Shown: positions 1-5,011 of the stretch, one piece after another | Layout: each line of letters begins with the position of its first letter | How positions within the stretch are numbered: position 1 is the first letter of the stretch | From: an uncultured Faecalibacterium sp. | GTDB taxonomy: Bacteria; Bacillota; Clostridia; Oscillospirales; Ruminococcaceae | Direction: 5' to 3' | Assembly (NCBI GenBank): GCA_937917475.1 | Contig: CALDNF010000135.1 | Span: 1 to 5,663, forward strand | Length of the DNA: 5,663 nt | The notes under the pieces: generated by a model | The model's database searches: none | What the model saw: the letters and a program-made list of their open reading frames with translations, nothing else | Told to the model about the DNA's origin: nothing | Made by a program: the position numbers and the translations under genes

Positions 1-602
1 TCAACGGTGTGGGCAAGACCACCAGCATCGCAAAGCTGGCCGATTACTACACCCGGCAGGGCCGCAAGGTCATGCTGGCCGCAGGCGACACCTTCCGTGC
101 CGCTGCCAGCGAGCAGCTGGAGATCTGGGCAGACCGGGCCGGTGTGCCCATTGTCAAGGCCGGCGAAGGCGCAGACCCGGCGGCCGTCATCTTCGACACC
201 GTGAAGTCCGCTACCGCCCGGGGCTATGATATGGTCATTGCCGACACGGCGGGCCGCCTGCACAACAAGGCAAACCTCATGAACGAGCTGTCCAAGATCA
301 GCCGCAGCGTCAAAAAGGCCAGCCCCGAAGCCAGCCTTGAGACCCTGCTGGTGCTGGATGCCATCACCGGCCAGAACGCCATCAGTCAGGCCAAGGAATT
401 CTGCAAGGCGGCAAACGCCACCGGCATCATCCTGACCAAGCTGGACGGCACCGCCAAGGGCGGCTGCGTCGTGGCGGTCAAGCAGCGGCTGGGCCTGCCG
501 GTGCGGTTCATCGGCGTGGGCGAGGGCATCGACGATCTGATCCCCTTCACCCCGGAAGGTTTTGTGGAGGAGCTGATCCCCCGCACCAACTGGAAGCACT
601 GA
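1..602 (+). CDS. ftsY: Signal recognition particle receptor FtsY, C-terminal part (5' end outside the window)
   Basis: FtsY is the membrane-associated SRP receptor GTPase; it pairs with Ffh to deliver ribosomes making membrane proteins to the Sec translocon. The frame is open from base 1 and 199 complete residues are visible, beginning inside the P-loop (NGVGKTT, residues 1-7 of the fragment). The remaining GTPase motifs follow in order: DTFRAAA (29-35), DTAGR (81-85), LDAITGQNA (118-126), TKLD (145-148) followed by GTAKGG, and the closing loop FIGVGEGIDDL (169-179). TKLDGTAKGG, rather than the TKLDGDARGG type, separates FtsY from Ffh. The N-terminal acidic/N domain and the start codon lie upstream of the window. 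DAITGQ where DATTGQ is usual is a mild variant. The gene ends 20 bp before rdgB, so the two are probably co-transcribed. Identity is very secure. Confidence 0.96.
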   Translation, partial: NGVGKTTSIAKLADYYTRQGRKVMLAAGDTFRAAASEQLEIWADRAGVPIVKAGEGADPAAVIFDTVKSATARGYDMVIADTAGRLHNKANLMNELSKISRSVKKASPEASLETLLVLDAITGQNAISQAKEFCKAANATGIILTKLDGTAKGGCVVAVKQRLGLPVRFIGVGEGIDDLIPFTPEGFVEELIPRTNWKH

Positions 603-622
603 GCCGAAGGAGAGGAACAGAT

Positions 623-1261
623 ATGAAAATTTGTGCTGCAACCGGCAACGCCGGAAAGCTCAGGGAACTGCGCCGGATTCTGGAAGCGCAGGGCCATGAG
701 GTGGTCAGCCAGAAAGAGCTGGGCATCACCATCGAGCCGGAAGAGACCGGCACCACCTTTGCGGAAAATGCGAAGATCAAGGCGGAGACCATCTGCAAAG
801 CCAGCGGCATGGCCACCATCGCCGATGATTCCGGCCTCTGCGTGGATGCACTGAACGGTGCCCCCGGCGTCTACAGTGCCCGCTACTGCGGCCATCACGG
901 CGACGATGAGGCCAACAACGACAAGCTGCTGGAAAACATGAAAAATGTTCCGGACGGGCAGCGGGGAGCAAAGTTCGTCTCGGCGGTCTGCTTCATCCTG
1001 CCGGACGGCCGGAGCCTGACCTGCATGGGCGAGTGCCCGGGCCGGGTGGCTTTTGAGCGGATGGCCGGGGACTATGGCTTCGGCTATGACCCTCTTTTCA
1101 TCCCCACCGACTGCGGTGTGGGCAAGACCGGAAAGCGGCCCAACACCGAGGGCCGCAGCTATGCCCAGCTGACCCCCGATGAAAAGGACGCCATCAGCCA
1201 CCGGGGCAATGCACTGGCAGAGCTGGAAAAAGAACTGCCGGGATTTTTAAATAACAAATAA
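623..1261 (+). CDS. rdgB: XTP/dITP diphosphatase (RdgB/HAM1 family)
   Basis: This cytoplasmic house-cleaning enzyme hydrolyses the deaminated purine triphosphates XTP, ITP and dITP to monophosphate and pyrophosphate, keeping them out of DNA and RNA. The 212-residue protein shows the family signatures: N-terminal ATGNAGK (6-11, substrate loop), EETGTTFAENA with the Mg-binding acidic residue region (40-50), ADDSGL (67-72, catalytic Asp), GAPGVYSARY (79-88), FGYDP (153-157, base recognition) and ISHRG (191-195). The start at 623 has a strong AAGGAGAGG at 607-615 with 7 bases of spacing. The protein is slightly longer than typical (about 195-200 residues) because of extra residues between FGYDPLFIP and the YAQLT segment (about 162-178). 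It sits between ftsY and yhbY in a tight operon. The last codons and the following gap are noticeably A+T-rich. Confidence 0.95.
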   Translation: MKICAATGNAGKLRELRRILEAQGHEVVSQKELGITIEPEETGTTFAENAKIKAETICKASGMATIADDSGLCVDALNGAPGVYSARYCGHHGDDEANNDKLLENMKNVPDGQRGAKFVSAVCFILPDGRSLTCMGECPGRVAFERMAGDYGFGYDPLFIPTDCGVGKTGKRPNTEGRSYAQLTPDEKDAISHRGNALAELEKELPGFLNNK

Positions 1262-1278
1262 AGATTAGGAGAAAAACT

Positions 1279-1575
1279 ATGCTTACAAGCAAACAGCGTG
1301 CCATCCTGCGGGGCAAGGCCAACACCATGGACCCCGTGTTCATCGTGGGCAAGGGCGAGATCGACGAGACCATGGTCCAGGGCGTGAAAGACTGTCTGGA
1401 TGCCCGGGAACTCATCAAGCTCAAAGTTCTGGAGAGCAGTATGTACAACGCCAAGGAGGCTGCCAATCTGCTGGCTGAGGCTACCGGTGCAGACTGCGTG
1501 CAGGTCATCGGCTCCAAGTTCGTGCTCTATCTGCAAAAGAAGAAGGACAGCGCATACGCTGACCTGCTGAAATGA
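1279..1575 (+). CDS. yhbY: YhbY-family CRM-domain RNA-binding protein
   Basis: This is a single-domain CRM protein. Members associate with pre-50S ribosomal particles and are thought to help large-subunit assembly by binding rRNA. The 98 residues are the usual length. Recognisable parts are LTSKQRAILRGKA (2-14), the loop VGKGEID (23-29), the helix with DARELIKLKVLE (41-52), AEATGA (66-71) and the final strand VQVIGSKFVLYL (74-85). The normal CRM loop is GxxG (often GKGG); here it is Gly24-Lys-Gly-Glu27, so the second glycine is replaced. The start has AGGAG at 1267-1271 with 7 bases of spacing. The stop TGA overlaps the nadD start as ATGA, implying translational coupling. Family assignment is secure; the rRNA target is known only from relatives. 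Confidence 0.93.
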   Translation: MLTSKQRAILRGKANTMDPVFIVGKGEIDETMVQGVKDCLDARELIKLKVLESSMYNAKEAANLLAEATGADCVQVIGSKFVLYLQKKKDSAYADLLK

Positions 1576-2186
1576 AAACGCTGCTCTACGGCGGCACCTT
1601 TGACCCGCCCCACAACGGCCACCTGAATAACCTCCGTGCAGCAGTGCGGCGGGTGAACCCCGACCGTGTGGTGGTGATGCCCGCCGGGGTCCCGCCTCAT
1701 AAGCACGCCTCGGCCACGCCGGGGCAGCTGCGGGTAGAGATGTGCGGCTGCTTTGAAGGCAGCTGCCCCGAAGTGCCGGAGCTGGTGGTCAGCAGCTGGG
1801 AGGTGGAGCAGGCCGCAGCAGGCCAGCGGAACTACACGGTCACCACGCTGGAAATGCTTCACCGGGCCGACCCCGATGCCCGGCTCTACCTTGCCATCGG
1901 CAGCGATATGCTGCTGACCTTTGACGAATGGTACCGCTGGGAGGATATCCTGCGGCTGGCACATCTGGTGGTCACCAGCCGGAACTTGGGCGATGCCGCA
2001 GATCTGCACCGGAAGGCAAAGGAGCTGGACCCCGCAGGGGACCACATCCTGTTTGCACCGGTGGAAGCTCTGCCCATGGCATCCAGTCAGCTGCGCAGCC
2101 GCCTTGCCGCAGGCGACCCCTGCGAAAAGGAACTTCCGGCTTCTGTCCGGCAGATCATCCGGCGGGAAGGGCTGTACCGGGGCTGA
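1572..2186 (+). CDS. nadD: Nicotinate-nucleotide adenylyltransferase NadD
   Basis: NadD transfers AMP from ATP to nicotinate mononucleotide to give nicotinic acid adenine dinucleotide, the step before NAD synthetase. The 204-residue protein has the nucleotidyltransferase signature GGTFDPPHNGH at residues 7-17 (His14 and His17 form the (H/T)xGH ATP site), PAGVPPHK (37-44), YTVTTLEML (88-96), GSDML (110-114), the W120/W123 region and the C-terminal SSQLRSRL (171-178), a variant of the usual ISSTxIR. It starts four bases inside the end of yhbY (ATGA overlap) and has no clear ribosome binding site of its own, so it probably depends on yhbY translation. The gene order yhbY-nadD-yqeK is common in Firmicutes. 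Identity is very secure. Confidence 0.96.
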   Translation: MKTLLYGGTFDPPHNGHLNNLRAAVRRVNPDRVVVMPAGVPPHKHASATPGQLRVEMCGCFEGSCPEVPELVVSSWEVEQAAAGQRNYTVTTLEMLHRADPDARLYLAIGSDMLLTFDEWYRWEDILRLAHLVVTSRNLGDAADLHRKAKELDPAGDHILFAPVEALPMASSQLRSRLAAGDPCEKELPASVRQIIRREGLYRG

Positions 2187-2213
2187 GCCGGAACAAAGGA
2201 GAAACAAAAAACA

Positions 2214-2789
2214 ATGGATCTGAAACAGGCAAAAGACCTTGTGCGCAGCCGCCTGAGCGACAAGCGGTATGAGCATACCCTCAATGTCAAAAAAATGGCC
2301 GTCAAGCTGGCAAAGCGGTACGGTGTCAATGAGGAAAAAGCAGCTCTGGCAGCCCTTCTCCACGACTCGGCCAAGGAAATCTCCAAGGACGAGATGAAGG
2401 AGCTGATGGCACAGTATCCGCAGTACGCCGAGGGCGGTGCAGAGCGGCCCAGCCCGGTCTGGCACGGTGTCTGTGCCGCCATTCTGGCCCGCACCCAGTG
2501 GGGGGTCACCGACGAGGCCGTGCTTTCGGCCATTGCCTGCCACACCGCAGGCAAGCCCGGCATGTCCAGGCTGGATAAGATCGTGTATCTGGCCGATATG
2601 ACCAGCAAAGAGCGGGACTGGCCCGGGGTCAACAAGCTGCGAAAGCTGGAGATGAAAGATCTGGACGCCGCCATGCTGGCCGCTCTTGAGCAGACCAATG
2701 CATTCGTCCTCTCACAGGGCAAGCCGCTGGACCCCATGTCCAAGGCCGCCTATGAGGACATCAAGGCGCAGGTGGACGCTAAAAACTGA
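2214..2789 (+). CDS. yqeK: HD-domain bis(5'-nucleosyl)-tetraphosphatase YqeK (symmetrical Ap4A hydrolase)
   Basis: YqeK proteins are metal-dependent HD-domain hydrolases that split diadenosine tetraphosphate into two ADP, controlling an alarmone-like side product of aminoacyl-tRNA synthetases. The 191 residues carry a full set of likely metal ligands: His21 in RYEHTLNV, His50-Asp51 in LLHDSAK, His84 in WHGV, His110 in AIACHTAG and Asp128 in IVYLADM. This spacing (H...HD...H...H...D) and the sequence HTAGKPGMSRLDKIVYLAD are typical of YqeK rather than of other HD proteins. AAAGGAG at 2195-2201 is 12 bases from the ATG, slightly long. The gene follows nadD by 27 bp, the standard Firmicutes arrangement. 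The enzymatic role is known from characterised relatives, not shown here. Confidence 0.92.
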   Translation: MDLKQAKDLVRSRLSDKRYEHTLNVKKMAVKLAKRYGVNEEKAALAALLHDSAKEISKDEMKELMAQYPQYAEGGAERPSPVWHGVCAAILARTQWGVTDEAVLSAIACHTAGKPGMSRLDKIVYLADMTSKERDWPGVNKLRKLEMKDLDAAMLAALEQTNAFVLSQGKPLDPMSKAAYEDIKAQVDAKN

Positions 2790-2821
2790 GCGGAGTCTCG
2801 CTCTTCCCGGCAGAAAACAGA

Positions 2822-2850
2822 TTGCAGATTGCGGGGAAGGATGTTATACT
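2822..2850 (+). promoter_or_regulatory. Candidate housekeeping promoter for the LCP-rsfS unit
   Basis: An extended -10 box is seen: TG at 2842-2843, one base, then TATACT at 2845-2850 (5 of 6 to TATAAT). A -35-like TTGCAG lies at 2822-2827 with an ideal 17-bp spacer, though it matches TTGACA at only three positions, which the extended -10 could compensate. Transcription would begin near 2857, leaving a leader of about 45 bases before the ATG at 2902. This is a pattern match only. Confidence 0.6.
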
Positions 2851-2901
2851 ATGGGGTACAGCGAGATTTTTGCGCAATAAATCTGGAAGGAAAAAGATCG
2901 A

Positions 2902-4356
2902 ATGAGTCAAGCTCCTCGTCGTATCAATACGGACCGTTCCCTGAACCGTCCCACCGAGCAGCGTCCGGCGCAGGCTCCGGCTCCCCATCCGGTGGAGAGC
3001 CGGCCGGCTTCCCAGCTGCCCGAGTCTCCGGCGGCCCCGCAGCCCGCTTCCCGTCCTTCATATCCGGGGCCTGTTTCCGGCGGCAGCGGAAATGGCGGCG
3101 GAAAACCGCCCCGCCATGCGGCGGCAGCTCATGCAGCCCCGGGCGGCAGTGGTCCCCGCCGCCGCAAAAAGAAGAAAAAGACGCCCATGTGGCTCCCGCT
3201 GGCCGTTACGCTGGCGGTGCTGGCCGTTATTTCGGGCTTTGTGGTCTACGGCGTGAGTATGGTGAACCGGGTGGAAGAGAACCTCCGCCCCGAATCCAAT
3301 GCTGAAAGTCTGATCGAAGAGATCCAGACCCTTGAGGAATACAAGGGTGATGTGGTCAACATTCTGGTCTGCGGCATTGACTACGAAGAGGGACGCAATT
3401 ACTCCAACGACCCCACCTCCAATGACGGTATGACGGATATGATCCTCTACTGCCAGTTTGATATCAAGGGCGGGGCCCTGCGGATGCTCCAGATCCCCCG
3501 CAACAGTCTGGTATCCACCTCGAGCCGGAAAATCAACCTTTCCAACGGCAAGACCTATTCCGCCACCAACTATCAGATCAACTCGGTGGCCCTGTCCAAC
3601 GGCGGCAACATTGCCGCTCTGGCTGAGGTCATCTATGACCAGTACAAGCTCCCCATCGACTACTACGTTACCATTGATATGCAGGCGTTGGTGGAAATGG
3701 TGGATAACTTCGGCGGCATCGAGGTCTATATCCCCCACGATATGTCCTTTGCAGGCAGTGCCCTCAAGCAGGGCTACCGCAATCTGGACGGCGCATCGGC
3801 AGAGTTCTTTGTCCGCTGCCGCCATGGCGAGGGCTATTCCAACTCGGATATCGACCGGCTGAATATGCAGCGGTATTTCTATGCAGGCCTGTTCAAGCGG
3901 GTGCGGTCCATGGGGATCACCGATGTCCTCAATCAGCTGCCGCTGGTCTTCAACAATTATATCCACACCGATATGGATCTGACCACCATCGCCAAGATGC
4001 TGGTCTCCTTTACCCGCATCGACAGTGGCAACATCATGCTGGCCCAGACCCCGGTCTTTATGGGAGTGCCTAATGTGGGCTCCACCGACAGCTTTGACGG
4101 CTACTCCTGCGTCGTGCCCGATGCAGGTTCCATCGCCGAGCTGCTCAACACCTATTTCCGCAATTACACCGGTCCGGTGAGTGCGGACGAATTGAACCTC
4201 GTCACCGACAAGTGGCCCCACGGCACGGCTTCCACCAGCGCAAACGTGCAGTTCGTGGGCCAGCTGGATAAGGAATCGGACGACGCTATCCTCAGCGGCG
4301 ACACCGATGTAAAGGGTGCAACCACCACCGACGGTCAGGCCGCAGGTGGACAGTGA
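2902..4356 (+). CDS. LytR-CpsA-Psr (LCP) family cell-envelope glycopolymer ligase
   Basis: LCP proteins attach wall teichoic acid, capsule or other phosphate-linked glycopolymers from lipid carriers onto peptidoglycan, working outside the membrane. The 484-residue protein has a long Pro/Ala/Gly-rich cytoplasmic tail (1-94) ending in RRRKKKKK (86-93). One membrane helix follows (about 95-118), then the LCP domain (about 150-335) and a variable extracellular region with a Ser/Thr/Gly-rich end. Key LCP residues are visible: TD at 178-179, Arg200 in IPRNS, and Arg305, Arg307, Asp316, Asp318, Arg319 and Gln323 in the terminal RxR...DIDRLxMQR block. IPRN replaces the more usual IPRD. The positive-inside stretch before the helix predicts an N-in, C-out protein. 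The start has AAGGA at 2887-2891, 10 bases away. The specific polymer cannot be told. The gene lies between yqeK and rsfS, as in many Clostridia, and has its own candidate promoter. Confidence 0.93.
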   Translation: MSQAPRRINTDRSLNRPTEQRPAQAPAPHPVESRPASQLPESPAAPQPASRPSYPGPVSGGSGNGGGKPPRHAAAAHAAPGGSGPRRRKKKKKTPMWLPLAVTLAVLAVISGFVVYGVSMVNRVEENLRPESNAESLIEEIQTLEEYKGDVVNILVCGIDYEEGRNYSNDPTSNDGMTDMILYCQFDIKGGALRMLQIPRNSLVSTSSRKINLSNGKTYSATNYQINSVALSNGGNIAALAEVIYDQYKLPIDYYVTIDMQALVEMVDNFGGIEVYIPHDMSFAGSALKQGYRNLDGASAEFFVRCRHGEGYSNSDIDRLNMQRYFYAGLFKRVRSMGITDVLNQLPLVFNNYIHTDMDLTTIAKMLVSFTRIDSGNIMLAQTPVFMGVPNVGSTDSFDGYSCVVPDAGSIAELLNTYFRNYTGPVSADELNLVTDKWPHGTASTSANVQFVGQLDKESDDAILSGDTDVKGATTTDGQAAGGQ

Positions 4357-4366
4357 ATATCTGAAC

Positions 4367-4371
4367 AGGAG
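4367..4371 (+). promoter_or_regulatory. Ribosome binding site that fixes the rsfS start
   Basis: AGGAG lies 7 bases before the ATG at 4379. The reading frame is open upstream to an ATG at 4316, but that start lies inside the LCP gene, has no Shine-Dalgarno sequence and would add 21 residues unlike the family. The 4379 start is therefore preferred. Confidence 0.85.
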
Positions 4372-4378
4372 AAACCAT

Positions 4379-4759
4379 ATGGAAAACTTGAACGACAGCA
4401 AGAACCTTGCCATTGAGATCGCAAAGATCCTCGATAAGAAGAAGGCTCAGGACGTGCGGGTGCTCAAGGTCGAAAGCCTGACCGTCCTCACCGATTATTT
4501 TGTCATCGCCTCCGGCACCTCCACCACGCAGGTGGCGGCTCTGGCCGATGAGGTGGAGTATGAGCTCTCCCAGAAGGGCATCGAGCCCTACAGCACCGAG
4601 GGCTTTGACTCCAAGAACTGGGTCCTGCTGGATTATTCCAGCGTCATCGTCCATGTCTTTGTGCCCAACACCCGCACCTATTACGATCTGGAGCATCTGT
4701 GGGCCGACGGCGAGCCGGTGGACATCTCGGAGTACCTGACCCCGGATAACAGTTTTTAA
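4379..4759 (+). CDS. rsfS: Ribosomal silencing factor RsfS
   Basis: RsfS (DUF143/Iojap family) binds ribosomal protein uL14 on the 50S subunit and blocks joining with 30S, lowering translation when nutrients are short; it may also help subunit maturation. From ATG 4379 the protein is 126 residues, a normal length. Family signatures are LTDYFVIASG (37-46), the helix TTQVAALADEVEYEL (49-63), W81 with LLDY (83-86), VHVFVP (91-96) and YYDLEHLW (101-108). It lies 22 bp after the LCP stop, so co-transcription is likely. Together with YhbY upstream, it places two 50S-directed factors in this neighbourhood. It is followed by the palindromic intergenic element and no clear terminator. Confidence 0.95.
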   Translation: MENLNDSKNLAIEIAKILDKKKAQDVRVLKVESLTVLTDYFVIASGTSTTQVAALADEVEYELSQKGIEPYSTEGFDSKNWVLLDYSSVIVHVFVPNTRTYYDLEHLWADGEPVDISEYLTPDNSF

Positions 4760-4799
4760 GGTGATAACAACCTGATCAAAGGCGGGGCCTGCCTTCGTC

Positions 4800-4854
4800 C
4801 AACCTCTCAGTCTGCTTCGCAGACAGCTCCCCTAGTAGGGGAGCCTCTGGCGAA
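4800..4854 (+). repeat. Left half-unit of the palindromic element
   Basis: This 55-bp half reads terminal repeat (4800-4812), short variable hairpin (TGC-TTC-GCA flanked by GTC/GAC), then the GCTCCCC-TAGTA-GGGGAGC hairpin (4826-4844) and a TCTGGCGAA tail. Outside the variable hairpin it aligns without gaps to the reverse complement of 4872-4931, with 37 of 46 positions identical by hand count. Confidence 0.72.
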
Positions 4855-4871
4855 GAGGGAAAGTGTATCAT

Positions 4872-4931
4872 TTTGCCAAAGCCTCTCCTACAAGGAGAGG
4901 TGGCAATGCGTCAGCATTGACGGAGAGGTTG
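4872..4931 (-). repeat. Right half-unit of the palindromic element (inverted copy)
   Basis: Read on the minus strand, this 60-bp half has the same module order as the left half: terminal repeat, variable hairpin (AATGC-TGAC-GCATT), CCTCTCC-TTGTA-GGAGAGG hairpin and TTTGGCAAA tail. The 5-bp length difference from the left half falls entirely in the variable hairpin. A 17-base unpaired-looking centre (4855-4871) separates the halves. Confidence 0.72.
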
Positions 4932-5011
4932 TACCGAGGAAAACCTGCCCGGGATCAGGCTTGTCATATGATATTTTTGGCAGTTAAGAAAGTCTGGAGC
5001 TGATTACAAAC

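Larger units (their letters stand above)
4771..4959. repeat. Symmetric multi-hairpin intergenic palindromic element (MITE/REP-like)
   Basis: The non-coding gap between rsfS and leuS is largely filled by this structure. The core (4800-4931) is bounded by 13-bp imperfect terminal inverted repeats: CAACCTCTCAGTC at 4800-4812 and GACGGAGAGGTTG at 4919-4931, with one mismatch. Between them lie four to five hairpins: 4810-4824 (GTCTGC/GCAGAC), 4826-4844 (GCTCCCC/GGGGAGC), possibly 4844-4858 (CCTCT/AGAGG), 4873-4906 (TTGCCA plus CCTCTCC with GGAGAGG plus TGGCAA) and 4904-4919 (CAATGC/GCATTG). The outer pair CCTGATC at 4771-4777 and GATCAGG at 4953-4959 is placed almost symmetrically (22 and 21 bases from the core) and may mark the real ends. 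No target-site duplication or coding capacity is seen. It could be a non-autonomous mobile repeat, a structured RNA or both. Confidence 0.75.

Noticed and set aside
1245..1278. A+T-rich patch between rdgB and yhbY as a promoter
   Set aside because: No -35/-10 pair with proper spacing was found; the patch is explained by the rdgB end and a ribosome binding site.
386..2743. Long minus-strand frames opposite ftsY, rdgB, nadD and yqeK (up to 338 codons)
   Set aside because: Each lies opposite well-identified genes, has low-complexity His/Val/Ala-rich or Arg/Ser-rich products and lacks convincing ribosome binding sites.
2788..2803. Hairpin GAGCG/CGCTC at the yqeK stop as a terminator
   Set aside because: The stem is only 5 bp and is followed by TTCCC rather than a U-run.
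3058..4413. 451-codon open frame on the minus strand opposite the LCP gene
   Set aside because: It is a shadow of G+C-rich codons on the + strand. The + strand protein is a clear LCP family member and the minus-strand product resembles nothing I recognise.
4800..4931. CRISPR array or tRNA gene in the intergenic hairpin region
   Set aside because: There are only two inverted units, not direct repeats with spacers, and no anticodon or T-arm pattern of a tRNA is present.
4927..4938. T-box-like sequence GGTTGTACCGAG upstream of leuS
   Set aside because: It matches the T-box core GGTGGTACCGCG at 10 of 12 bases, but the UGG needed to pair with the tRNA CCA end is broken (TTG). Part of it belongs to the terminal inverted repeat, and no downstream terminator with a U-run pairs with it.
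4961..4990. Possible leuS promoter with TTGTCA at 4961-4966
   Set aside because: The -35-like box is good (5 of 6), but no acceptable -10 lies 16-18 bases downstream. The nearby TATGAT at 4967-4972 lacks a -35 or TG extension.
4968..5003. Possible leuS leader peptide of 11 codons
   Set aside because: It has only one leucine codon, no good ribosome binding site and no attenuator hairpin after it.
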